Origin: Dictyocoela muelleri | Lineage: Eukaryota; Microsporidia | Assembly: GCA_016256075.1 (NCBI GenBank) | Contig: SDVU01000108.1 | Span: forward strand, 1-20,574 | DNA: 20,574 bases | Direction of reading: 5' to 3' | Part shown: positions 1 through 8,465 of the stretch, piece after piece | Position numbering within the stretch: position 1 is the first letter of the stretch | How the letters are laid out: the number at the start of each line of letters is the position of its first letter | Position numbers and translations under genes: made by a program | Notes under the pieces: model-generated | What the model saw: only the letters and a program-made list of their open reading frames with translations | Database searches by the model: none | What the model was told of the DNA's origin: nothing

Positions 1-253
1 TGTATTTTCATATAAAACGGCTCATAAAATTTATATAAAAACTGATTTCTAAAATGTATATAAAACAATATAAATAATTTTTTTATAATTCGACATTTCT
101 ATATTTGGCAATTTATAGAAATTTTTAAAAATAGTGTCTAAGTAACGTTAGAAATGAATATTTTTCTTAAAAATAAGAAATTGCTATATTTTTTTATTAA
201 AAAATTTTCGTGGATAGTTCTCGCGATGAGCTCGCGCTGCGCTCCCGGCGAGT
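1..253. mobile_element. Palindromic MITE, copy A (right half only)
   Basis: This is the right arm of a long palindromic MITE that recurs at 1163-1605, 4284-4643 and 20016-20411. It starts close to the family's centre (GGCTCATAAAATT near 19-31). It continues through landmarks shared with the other copies: an imperfect TTTCTATATTTGG, then AGTGTCTAAG, then AAGAAATTGCTAT. It ends in a GC-rich tip with CTCGCGCTGCG. The left arm would lie before the window. No open reading frame runs through it. The call rests on matching four copies by eye. Confidence 0.7.
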
Positions 254-370
254 TTACGAGAACTAGCCTTCAGCGAGTTCTGTGCAGCATAGAAAATTAA
301 ACGATGTGCGTATACTGCACAGCGCGCGACATATTATATTTTAAACAATAAAAATACCACATAAACTTGC

Positions 371-450
371 CTCCGCGGCGAGTTGATGCAAAAAAGCAAT
401 TTTGCCTATATTTGAGCGGTGCATCAACTCGCCGCGGCGAGTTGATGCAC
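371..450. repeat. GC-rich palindrome and direct repeat
   Basis: Positions 419-450 form a perfect 32-bp palindrome centred on CTCGCCGCGGCGAG. Its right part, the 18-mer CCGCGGCGAGTTGATGCA (432-449), also occurs at 373-390, so a direct repeat lies 59 bp away. The GC content is far above the surroundings. It sits just before the first recognisable Ty3-type coding sequence and may mark an old element boundary, but no element end can be proved. Confidence 0.75.
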
Positions 451-474
451 TACGGAAAAAGACACGGAATTTAT

Positions 475-842
475 ATCACCTGCTTTATTAATAAGAAAAG
501 AATGGAAAACTACGACTCGTCGTAGATTATATACACTTAAATAGCACTACTCTTAAAAAACATCAGTACAATTATAACATGTATGAACTAATGAAAAAAA
601 AAATGAAAAAAGCCAATTTTTTTTCGACAATTGACCTAAACCAAGGTTATTATCAGGTCCGCAATCTGATGAAGATGTTGATAAAAAAAGGCTTCAAACT
701 CCTAAATCGATTTTTGTTTATAAAAGAATGCCATTGGGATTATGAATCGCCGTATACTTTTCAAAGGGCGATGAACTATCTCTTCAGGGGTGTTGATAAT
801 TACTCAATCTATAGACGACATAATAATCTATAGAAAACTAAT
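475..842 (+). pseudogene. Ty3/gypsy reverse transcriptase, palm and fingers (fossil)
   Basis: This part holds the start of a Ty3/gypsy reverse transcriptase, the enzyme that copies element RNA into DNA. The strongest signal is the palm block read as STIDLNQGYYQV, very close to the family's FSTIDLxxGYxQ motif. A downstream block, PYTFQRAMNYLFRG, matches the family's PxTFQRxMNxxL. Weaker similarity to the SP..LIRK region lies upstream from about 475. It is broken. The first nested insertion begins just after it at 851. Family assignment is firm; the left boundary is not. Confidence 0.8.
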
Positions 843-850
843 GAAGATCC
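843..850 (+). repeat. Target-site duplication GAAGATCC, left copy
   Basis: GAAGATCC at 843-850 directly abuts the left inverted repeat of the 851-2024 element. It is repeated exactly at 2025-2032 after the right inverted repeat. An 8-bp duplication at both ends is direct evidence of a cut-and-paste insertion. Confidence 0.8.
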
Positions 851-2024
851 GGATCTAATCGGTTTTGTTTCCCCTATTATTAAAACTGTCGGTTTTTCCC
901 TTATTTAGAAAATATTAAAAAAACAAATTAGTATAATTTGAATAAATAAAGTCATCATTTAGAGATTTTTTTTCACATCCATTTATTTATATTGCTTTGT
1001 GGAGACAAGTTACCAATTACCTTATGGTTTTAAGTTTTTACTTAAGCCTGTTTCTAAATAAGCCTATTATTTTACTAGTGACGGATTTGTCAGATTTTAT
1101 AAGCCTATAATTTGTTAACTGTTTTAAATAAAGTCTTTTTAAATAAAAATTGGTAGAACAGGACTCGCTTCGAGCGCAGCGCGAGAACTCGCGTAGATTT
1201 TTTTTTAAATAAATTATAGCAATATCTTAGTTTTAACAAGAAAATTCGATGTACCTCCCCTAGACACTTTATATAAAAATTATTTAAAATTACTAAATAT
1301 GGAAATGTTAAAGTATTATAAAATTTTATTTATATTGTTTTAAATACACATTGTATAAATCAGTTTCTATATAAAATTTATGAGCCGTCTTATATGAAAA
1401 ACTTATTTCTAAAATATGTATATAAAACAATTTAAAGAAATGTTTATTAAACTTTAGTATTTCCATATTTGAAAATTATTTAAAAAAATAACTATAGATA
1501 GTGTCTAAGGTAGGTTAGAATCGTTTTTCTCTTTTAAAACTAAGATTTTGCTATAACTTTTTATTAAAAAAGCGTGAGAAATCTCGCGCTGCGTTCGCGC
1601 CGAGTGTACAAGCCCGCTACTGAGGCGAGTTCTTGTGGTGCGACTACAAACTTCTTGATTAAATTATTTTTAAGAAATTAAGTAACTATAATGAGTAATA
1701 AAAAATAACAAATCATAAGATACTCTCACAGTGTAATTTTAAAGCCATAAAAGAAGCTATTATTTAGAATTAAAAAGTAATATATAAATCCGGAGATATT
1801 ATAGATAACATTGCTTGGCTGTAACATCGATTGTTTTTTATAATTATTATTTCAATCAATTCATTGCAACAATTTATATACCTGTATTTCTCGCAGAAAT
1901 CATCGATATTTTATAAACTCTACTGATATTGATCTATAAATATGTTTTTTAGTATATATTCAAGTTTTATATTAATCAAAAGTTAGCGGTTTTTTCCCCT
2001 ATAGGGGAAAACCCGATTAGATCC
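851..2024. mobile_element. Non-autonomous TIR element, Merlin-like, with 8-bp duplication
   Basis: The ends are inverted: GGATCTAATCGG at 851-862 matches the complement of the right end, and the match continues imperfectly into TTTTCCCCTA (about 23-26 bp in all). GAAGATCC flanks it on both sides. No transposase is visible, so it would depend on another element for movement. The GG start with an 8-bp duplication fits Merlin best among known superfamilies, but the family name is an inference. The right inverted repeat extends into a perfect palindrome (GGTTTTCCCCTA and its complement) around 1990-2012. Near its centre sits palindromic MITE copy B. Its insertion splits the Ty3-type reverse transcriptase region. 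Confidence 0.75.
1163..1605. mobile_element. Palindromic MITE, copy B (complete)
   Basis: This is a complete 443-bp copy. The left tip (ACTCG, CGAGCGCAGCGCGAGA) is mirrored by the right tip (TCTCGCGCTGCG, CGCCGAGT). Between them both arms pair along most of their length. Left-arm landmarks are GCAATATCTTAG, TAGACACT and ATATGGAAATG. Right-arm landmarks are TTTCCATATTTG, AGTGTCTAAGG and CTAAGATTTTGCTAT. The centre is the TTTATGAGCCGTCTTATA region near 1384. It could fold into one long hairpin. No protein is encoded. Confidence 0.8.
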
Positions 2025-2032
2025 GAAGATCC
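2025..2032 (+). repeat. Target-site duplication GAAGATCC, right copy
   Basis: This is an exact repeat of 843-850, immediately after the right inverted repeat of the Merlin-like element. Ty3-type coding similarity resumes just beyond it. Confidence 0.8.
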
Positions 2033-2330
2033 TTACAATACATTAAAACCTGTTTTGAAATAATAAATAAAAATAACATATCTGGGAATTTGTTTAAAAA
2101 AAAGCAAATTGGTAAATGATAATGTGGAATTCCTAGGCCAAACGATTACAAAAGAAGGAATAATACCGAATATTAGCAAAATAGATGATATTAAATATGA
2201 TAATGTAAAAACAAAAAAAATTACAACGTTCTATTGGAGTTATAAATTGGCATCGCCCTTTTATAAGGGATCTCTAAAAATGCACGAAGAATATGAACTA
2301 CCATAACAAAAAATCGTAAGGTAAAATAGA
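2033..2330 (+). pseudogene. Ty3/gypsy reverse transcriptase, thumb region (fossil)
   Basis: The stretch read as VEFLGQTITKEGI matches the conserved Ty3/gypsy block VxFLGHxISxxGI at the end of the palm, and it is followed by the thumb. It begins directly after the right target duplication of the nested TIR element, which supports its belonging to the same reverse transcriptase as 475-842. The region is broken, and its right limit merges into the RNase H part. Confidence 0.75.
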
Positions 2331-2349
2331 GTGATAATAAAAAACAAAT

Positions 2350-2842
2350 AATAAAATCAATTATCGAAGAAATAAAAATTAAACTTATGCTGCACCATCC
2401 AAACCATAAACTATCCTTCACATTACAATGTGCCGCATCACAATTTTGCTTTAGATCAGTATTAATACAAAATAGTAAAATTATAGCACTTCATAGTTCA
2501 AAATATTCCACCCAGGAATATAATTACTCTATAGTCGAAAGGGAAACATTATCAATAATAAAATCTCTAATTCATTTTAAACCATTAATTTATAACTCAA
2601 AAATTTACATACTTACTGATAACAAGAACCTTACGTTTAATGGATCACTGACAAAAAGAATTTAACGCTAGAAGTTGACGCTGGAGGAATACGATTATGA
2701 ACTTAGTCATATAGATGGAAAAAAATTTGTATGCCGATACACTATCTAGATTATGTAAACTGAGGAGTGTAAATAGAAACAATACTGATTATCGACTAGA
2801 ATTTCCATTAAACGAAGTTAAAGATATCAATACACATTATTA
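2350..2842 (+). pseudogene. Ty3/gypsy RNase H and connection region (fossil)
   Basis: RNase H removes the RNA strand of the RNA-DNA hybrid during reverse transcription. About 90 residues from 2387 show the Ty3/gypsy pattern: LHHPNHKLSFTLQCAAS for the first block, then IALHSSKYSTQEYNYSIVER, which matches S..L...E.NYS..E.E, and later ILTDNKNLTF, which matches TDHxNL. Around 2715-2760, YADTLSRL corresponds to the ADxLSR motif that closes the RNase H/connection region. The next insertion begins at 2851. The region is broken. Confidence 0.85.
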
Positions 2843-2850
2843 CACTAGAC
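2843..2850 (+). repeat. Target-site duplication CACTAGAC, left copy
   Basis: CACTAGAC lies immediately before CAGTGTTTCTCAAA, the left end of the 2851-8592 element. It is repeated exactly at 8593-8600 after the opposite end. Confidence 0.9.
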
Positions 2851-3060
2851 CAGTGTTTCTCAAAGTAGTCTATATAGACCCCTTGGGTTGCTCAGAGTAT
2901 TCAGTGGGTCCCTAGAACATTTTTAAGGATTATGGGGTACATAAACGGCTCCAGATCTCCCTAGAAAATTATTTTTATTATAATGCATTTTCTCATGGGG
3001 TTTAGTAATTTAAACTGATAAAATATTTCATCAAAATTATACAGACCTTTTCATAATTAT

Positions 3061-3211
3061 TGACACCATATTTGATTATTATTGACATCTCTTTCATTAT
3101 TATTGAGACAATTTTTCATTATTATTGACACCATTTTTCATTATTATTTACACCATTTTTTATTATTATTGACACTATTTCATTATTGTTTACACCATTT
3201 TTCATTACTAG
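3061..3211. repeat. 22-bp minisatellite, left arm
   Basis: Seven units, mostly 22 bp (20-22), follow the consensus TGACACCATTTTTC plus ATTATTAT. They mutate unit by unit. The same unit appears in reverse complement at 5790-5945. The open frame across it merely reads the repeat. Confidence 0.9.
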
Positions 3212-3229
3212 TTTTTAATGGTTATGGAC

Positions 3230-3317
3230 CAATTGCCCCAATCTATAGACCTATTTTCCCAAAGTTATAGACCCATTTTCTAAAGTTACGACACCTTTTC
3301 TAAAAGTTATAAGGCTG
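3230..3317. repeat. 20-bp minisatellite, outer left block
   Basis: There are about four units of 20-21 bp with the consensus GTTATAGACCCATTTTCTAA. Its complement occurs at 4850-5030 and 5612-5780. Confidence 0.8.
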
Positions 3318-3879
3318 TCTGATCTTTCGGAGAGACTGAAAGATCGGAAAACTTTAAAGTTTCGGCCTTAATATTTTTCAAATTTTAAAGAAGCATTTTA
3401 AATTTACATAGGCAAAAGTAATTTATAGAGGTGAAGGGTACTTATAAGGGCTGTGGAGGAAATGGTAACTATTATTATGATAGTAAAGGGGAAATTTAAA
3501 AATGAAAGAAAAAACGACAATATAATTATAAGAGTGGAGGGTAAAATATAATAGTAGAGTGAAAATTATGATAGTGGAGAGAAAAAATAACGTATTTTTA
3601 TACTGTTAAAATTTTCCTTCACTTTAAATATACCCACTCCAACTCTTATAATAAACCCACTTTTGTAATTTTATCACTTTTATAATTTCCCCATATTATA
3701 ATTTCACTCGGCTATTATAATTATCTCTTAAAACTTTCTCTCCACCCTTATATTTTTCCCTAAACCTTAAAATTTACATTTAACTCTTTTAAATTAAAAT
3801 GCTTTTTCTAAAAATTGATTAAATTCAAGGCCGAAACTTAAAAGTTTTCCGATCTTTTGGCCTCCATCCGAAAAATCAG
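3318..3879. repeat. Inner palindrome P1
   Basis: The left end TCTGATCTTTCGG and the block AAAGATCGGAAAACTTT are mirrored at the right end by AAGTTTTCCGATCTTTT and CCGAAAAATCAGA. Within the arms is a third, loose tandem repeat of 16-20 bp built on ATTATAAGAGTGGAGGG on the left and its complement on the right. It may be an independent MITE family, since a related copy lies at 5034-5608. Confidence 0.8.
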
Positions 3880-3884
3880 ATTAG

Positions 3885-4080
3885 GAAGTTATAGGCACAT
3901 TTTCTCAGTGTAAAGACCGATATTATCAGAGTTATAGACCTTTTTCAGAGTTATAGACCTTTTTCAGAGTTATAGACCTTTTTTTTAGAGTCGTAGACAT
4001 TATATTTTTTGGTTATAGACACATTTTTCCAGAGTTATAATCACATATTTTTTTAGTTTTCGACCTTTTGTTTAATAATT
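3885..4080. repeat. 20-bp minisatellite, inner left block
   Basis: There are eight to nine units of about 20 bp, GTTATAGACCTTTTTCAGA in the best-preserved ones. Three almost identical units lie at 3940-3985. Confidence 0.85.
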
Positions 4081-4283
4081 ATACAAAATTAAACTCTACT
4101 AAATAATACCTTAAAATTTAGATCTCAAGAAATGTCGCTACTACTCTGCATATAGATTTTTTTGAAGAGAAACTTATTTAAAATATACCTAAGATAAATT
4201 TCAGGGTAAACTGATATAATTATTCGTTTGAGATAGTACACGGAGAAGAAGCATAAGGCGATTTTACGCGAGATCGCTCATAT
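4081..4283. repeat. Unique part of the left palindrome arm
   Basis: This holds no gene. It pairs as an imperfect inverted repeat with about 4644-4840. Mirrored landmarks include TATACAAAATTAA, TGTCGCTACTACTCTGCATA and TAAGATAAATTTCAGGGTAA. It shows that the palindrome reaches inward to the central MITE. Confidence 0.65.
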
Positions 4284-4643
4284 ATTTTTATAAAAAATAA
4301 AAAAATATCTTAGTTTCAACAAGAATATTTTATTATAAGTTCTTAGACCTCCCTTCTAAAGAAATACATTAAACTAAATAATATGGAAATGACAAAAGTT
4401 AAAAATTTTTATTATATTGTCTTATATACATATTATAGAAATCAGTTTTATATATAAAATTAGAAAATACGACTATATAAAACGAGTTTCTAAAACATAT
4501 AAGTATGTCATTAAAAAGATAATTTTATTATACTTTGTTATTTCTATATTTGGAAGTTTTGTATTTTCTTTAGAGAGATCTTTGATAGGTTTCATTTGAA
4601 TATTATTGTTTATCTGAGATATTGCTAAATTTTTTTATAGAAT
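4284..4643. mobile_element. Palindromic MITE, copy C, at the palindrome centre
   Basis: Shared landmarks with copies B and E are AATATCTTAGTTTCAACAAG, ATATGGAAATGAC, ATTGTCTTATATACAT and ATTTCTATATTTGGAAG. The arms are more diverged than in B or E, and the GC-rich tips are poorly kept. Its centre (near 4465) lies within about 55 bp of the centre of the 2963-bp compound palindrome (4519). The 60-residue open frame inside it is not a credible gene. Confidence 0.7.
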
Positions 4644-4840
4644 AAATCTTTGCTGCTAGTTATCCTTCTACTATTACAAACCGAAAAAGTATTTCAGTTT
4701 ATACCTAAATTGATCTTACGTGTATAAAAATAATTTTAATATAAAAAAAATCAATATGCTGAGTAGTGTAGTACCGACAATGTATGGGGCTTTGGTTTAG
4801 TATATTCTTTAATGGGCTTAATTTTGTATAAGTATTAAAA
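4644..4840. repeat. Unique part of the right palindrome arm
   Basis: This is the mirror of 4081-4283. GCTGAGTAGTGTAGTACCGACA corresponds, inverted and with small differences, to the left-arm TGTCGCTACTACTCTGCATA. No gene is present. Confidence 0.65.
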
Positions 4841-4849
4841 TATAGATAT

Positions 4850-5033
4850 AAATCTAGGAAAATGTGTCTATAACATAGGGAAATATGTAAATAATTCCGG
4901 GAAATTAGTCTATAACAAAAAAATAAAGCCTACAACTCTGAAAAAAAGGGACTATAACTCTGAAAAGGTTTTATAACTCTGTAAATATAGATCGATAATA
5001 CTAGGAAAAAGAGTCTATAACTTTTAGAAACTT
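4850..5033. repeat. 20-bp minisatellite, inner right block
   Basis: Eight or so degenerate units such as GTCTATAACTCTGAAAAAG are the reverse complement of the left-arm unit. Confidence 0.8.
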
Positions 5034-5608
5034 AATCCGATCTTTTAGCAAAGCCGAAAGATCGGAAAACTTTGACGTTTCGCCTTAAATTTTATAAATT
5101 TTAAAGAAACATTTTAATTTAAAAGAGGCAAGAGTAAATTATAAGGGTGAAGGGAAAGATATAAGGTCGAAGGTAAAAAATGTCAAGAGTTAATTATAAG
5201 AGAGGAGTGAAATTATGAGGTGATGGAATTATAAGGGTGGTGGAAAAATTATAAGAGTAGAAATATTATATGAGTATAGGTGGGGTAAATATAAGAGTGA
5301 AAGAATAATAAATGCAATTACAATTTTTGATATGTTTTCTCTAAACTATTATAATTTTTACTTTCCTATTATGTTTTACCCTCCACTCTTATAATTAACC
5401 ATTGTCGTTTTTTTCTCCTACATCATTATAGATATACCTTCACTATCATAATAATCGCTATCATTTCACCACTGCCCTTATAAGTTACCGCAACCCTTAT
5501 AATTCACTCTTGCCTCTTTAAATTTAAAATGCTTCTTTAAAATTTTATGAAATTTAAGGCCGAAATTTTGAGGAACTTTCTCTTTCGGTCTCTGGCCATA
5601 GATCGGTC
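5034..5608. repeat. Inner palindrome P2
   Basis: This is a second copy of P1. The left block GAAAGATCGGAAAACTTT and the right block GGCCGAAATTTTGAGG are mirrored, as are AAACATTTTAATTTAAAAGA and TCTTTAAATTTAAAATGC. The arms carry ATTATAAGGGTGGTGGAAA-type units on the left and CCCTCCACTCTTATAATTAA-type units on the right. Confidence 0.8.
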
Positions 5609-5611
5609 AGC

Positions 5612-5780
5612 CTATAACTTTGAAAAAAGGTTTTATAACTCTGAAAATATGAGTCTATAACACTGGGAAAAAGTGTCTATAACTTTTGGAAAATGGGTCA
5701 TAACAATTGAAAACGGGTCCATAACTTTAGGAAAATAAGTCTAAAACTTTGGGCAATTGATCCATAACTAATAAAAATCT
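5612..5780. repeat. 20-bp minisatellite, outer right block
   Basis: About eight units follow CTATAACTTTTGGAAAATGG, the reverse complement of the 3230-3317 block. This completes the mirror order. Confidence 0.85.
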
Positions 5781-5789
5781 TGTAATTAA

Positions 5790-5945
5790 AAATGATGTAA
5801 ATAATAATGAAAAATTGTGTCAATAATAATGAAAAATGGTGTTAATAAAAATGAAAAATGGTGTCAATAATAATAGAAAAATGGTGTCGATAATAATGAA
5901 AAATGGTGTCAATAATAATGAAGGAATGTGTCAATAATAATGAAA
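5790..5945. repeat. 22-bp minisatellite, right arm
   Basis: About seven units of GGTGTCAATAATAATGAAAA are the reverse complement of the left-arm block at 3061-3211. Confidence 0.9.
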
Positions 5946-6000
5946 GATGGGTACAAAAATAATATAATAGAGGATCAATAATAATAAAAAGGTCTGTATA

Positions 6001-6747
6001 GTTACCTTTTAATAAAATTTCATTTCAATTTTCCAATGCTATGATATGATCGTTTAAGTTTTATATATAAAAATAGTAATTTTTGTGGTTTCAGTTATTC
6101 ACAATATATTTAATTAATTTCACTTTGATTTGCAATGCCTAAAAAAATATTTTTACGACAGTAAACCAAATCGAACTCTACAATATTAGAAAAAAAAACA
6201 AATATACGTTTACAAAATGCGTTAAACAAGAAAAGAAAATTTTGGTTTGAAATAGTTATTTTACATCTTTGTATGAAATTTTCTTATTTACAAGACAACT
6301 CTATGTGTATAATTTCAAAAAGAGTAAAATCGCGATTTATCTTAGTTATAATCATCATAATAATTTTTTTCTGACCATTTATGGAAGTTTCATAAAATTA
6401 TGATAATTATAACGAAATATAACGTCCGATTATAATCTTTTTAATAAAATAATAATGTAATTTCCTCTTAAGTATGGTGATTGTCTATTTTTTAGGTAGG
6501 TTCGGAAATCGAGTGAGAACCTAAAAGACTAAAAAAAACACTCTGATTTTTTATCTATCAACAGCTTATTTTATTTTTAAAGCTTGTTCGGAGTGGGACT
6601 ACATTAAAGGTCACTACCCTGGACATAAAAAAATTTATAAAAAATTTTATTCAAAAATTTATTCAAAATTTTTCTAAAATAAAATCTGACAAAATTAAAG
6701 TTTTTTAACATTAAAATTATTTTTAATCATTTTTTCGTACACAAAAC
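6001..6747. other. AT-rich DNA without a gene
   Basis: No coding region is recognised. It lies inside the hAT-ended element. The only local structure is a short hairpin (TAGGTTC at 6497-6503 pairing with GAACCTA at 6517-6523). Confidence 0.6.
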
Positions 6748-6886
6748 GGTTATTCGCTCCTATTAGTGAACAAATAGCCATCCGTAAAAAAAATTACATA
6801 ATTTTTATTTAAAATGATCGTTTATCGGGAGTTATTTGTATGTATGTTACTAAAACTCGCAATTTATAGCTTATTTGAAATAAAAC
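6748..6886 (+). repeat. 140-bp direct repeat, copy 1
   Basis: Shared with 7709-7848 in the same orientation. Landmarks are TATTAGTGAA, TACATAATTTTTATT, AATGATCGTTTA and ACTAAAACTCGCAATTTATAGC. The copies are diverged but collinear. They could be the ends of a small element of about 1.1 kb or a tandem duplication; no target duplication is evident. Confidence 0.65.
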
Positions 6887-6891
6887 GCAAC

Positions 6892-6953
6892 GAAAAAAAC
6901 GACAAAGTCGTTTTTTTCATTGAAGTTTGTCATTTTTGAAAAAAACGACAAAG
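6892..6953. repeat. ACGAC hairpin and repeated arm
   Basis: GAAAAAAACGAC and its exact complement form a 12-bp stem with loop AAA (6892-6918). The left arm recurs as GAAAAAAACGACAAAG at 6938-6953. A related, imperfect hairpin is at 7661-7686, just before the second 140-bp repeat copy. Confidence 0.75.
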
Positions 6954-7708
6954 TTATAAAATTAAACAAATAGTTTATAAGATACCAGAATAAATTATTT
7001 GATAATTTATTTAATATAAATGTTTAGAATATCATGAAATTCTAAATATTTTTAAATAAAAATTATTTATTTCTGTCACAATTATTTATCGTTATCTATG
7101 ATTTTAATCTTCACAAACTAAAACAATTTATTATTTCTACTTTTTTTATTTTCTTTTATTTTAAGCATGCTAATTATTAAGCTAATTAGTATATTATTTT
7201 TTTTATTAAAGATACAAATACTAGTGCTATGCTTCACAACTATTTTATACTTGTATATTCTTATATTTAGCGCTTTTTTTATGATTTTAAGTTTTTAAAT
7301 GCATTTCCAATAATATTTTTAAATTCTGTATTTTTTATGCCATTTAGGGATTTTGATTTTTTTATTCTTGTCATTATCTTTTAATAGTTTTTTTTAATAA
7401 TTTTCAATTCGTCATAATATTTAATCAATGTTTCAATTTTATCTAACACGATTTAGGCAATCGCCCTAACACATCTCCAGATTATGTGTGTTTCATGTTT
7501 ATTACAGATTTATGATATAATCACTAAATCATAATCCTTTTTTTATTTATCTAGGATATATATATTTTTCATTTTCCAGTGTTCGTCTGTTAAAAATTGA
7601 ATAATAATAAGGTATATTATCAAAAATTAGAATGAAAATAAAAAACGATAAATAAAATAAGAAAACGACTTTGTCGGTTTTTTTTTCCATGTATTTTTTA
7701 ACAAACTA
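6954..7708. other. AT-rich DNA between direct repeats
   Basis: No protein of recognisable family and no RNA gene is seen. Apart from the imperfect GAAAACGAC hairpin at 7661-7686, it holds only A/T runs. Confidence 0.6.
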
Positions 7709-7848
7709 GACATTCACTGCCCATTAGTGAAAAATCGCCTTCGTTAAGAGAAAAATACATAATTTTTATTAAAAATAATCGTTAAATCATGATTTTTTTA
7801 TTAATAGTAATAAAAACTCGCAAATCATAGCTCATTTTAGATAAAAAA
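7709..7848 (+). repeat. 140-bp direct repeat, copy 2
   Basis: Collinear with 6748-6886 at a spacing of about 960 bp. Landmarks are CCATTAGTGAA, TACATAATTTTTATT, AATAATCGTTAAA and ATAAAAACTCGCAAATCATAGC. A hairpin (CTTTTTTACG with CGTAAAAAAAAAG) follows at about 7857-7893. Confidence 0.65.
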
Positions 7849-7893
7849 TAAAATTTCTTTTTTACGGGTGCATTTTATTCGTAAAAAAAAAGG

Positions 7894-8311
7894 ATAGTTA
7901 ATAACCCGCTAGAGAACAAAATATTTCTTACAAAAGATATATTTTCTTAAACTAAATAAAAGATCAAACAATTTATTTGAAAAATTGAAGTTCTAAAAAT
8001 ATGCAATATAATATACATAAAAAACTATTAATAGGCATTAAAATATTTATTACCAGTATAACTCTAGCAATCTAGCTTTAAACATCTAAATATATTTATT
8101 TAAAATTCTTACAGTTTAAAATCATTATTTTTATTTCTGAATGAATTTAATACATATATTTATTCCATTAACTATTAAAAAATCTTAAAAATAATAAAAT
8201 GAGGTGTCAATTAATTTATAATGCTATATTATAATTCAAAACCGGCAGGGTAAATTTTTAAAAAAATTAAATAATTCCTATTATTGCATTTTTTTAAAAG
8301 TGGACTACTTT
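7894..8311. other. AT-rich DNA without a gene
   Basis: No recognisable coding or RNA feature is seen between the direct repeat and the small MITE at 8312. Confidence 0.55.
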
Positions 8312-8465
8312 CAGAAAAATACTTGGATCAAGCCTGTTTCCCCCCCGAGGGACATCAAGTTTGTTTTTACTCACAAGTCTTTTAGTAGAAAATGAATTAA
8401 TGGATCAAGTCTGTTTTTTTGCCAACGGGAAAAAAAAACAGACTTGATTAAAATATTTTTTAGTG
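8312..8465. mobile_element. Small MITE with ATCAAG ends
   Basis: The left end (GAAAAATACTTGGATCAAGC, then CTGTTTCCC) is mirrored by the right end (AAACAGACTTGATTAAAATA). A strong inner hairpin pairs ATCAAGTCTG plus a T-run (8404-8420) with an A-run plus CAGACTTGAT (8431-8448). ATCAAG followed by Y-rich TGTTT occurs three times. It lies close to the right end of the hAT-ended element. No target duplication could be assigned. Confidence 0.5.

Larger units (their letters stand above)
3038..6000. mobile_element. Foldback-like compound palindrome with minisatellite arms
   Basis: TATACAGACC at 3038-3047 is mirrored by GGTCTGTATA at 5991-6000, and the mirrored order holds all the way inward. From the outside in, each arm carries a 22-bp minisatellite, a 20-bp minisatellite, a 560-575 bp inner palindrome, the 20-bp minisatellite again, and about 200 bp of unique sequence. 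A palindromic MITE lies at the centre. Long inverted arms made of tandem repeats are the hallmark of foldback elements such as Drosophila FB and Galileo. No transposase is visible. The arms are imperfect (units added, lost and mutated), so the structure is not recent. Calling it foldback-like rests on architecture alone. Confidence 0.75.

Noticed and set aside
2221-2421. Minus-strand open frame of 66 codons
   Set aside because: Antisense to the Ty3 reverse transcriptase/RNase H region and without recognisable features.
3082-3270. Open frame of 62 codons with a leucine/histidine-rich product
   Set aside because: It only reads through the 22-bp minisatellite, and the apparent protein repeat is the DNA repeat translated.
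4417-4599. Open frame of 60 codons
   Set aside because: It falls inside palindromic MITE copy C and has no counterpart in copies A, B or E.
3061-5945. CRISPR-like array of regularly spaced 20-22 bp repeats
   Set aside because: The units are contiguous minisatellites without unique spacers, are mirrored on two arms, and lie in eukaryotic transposon DNA.
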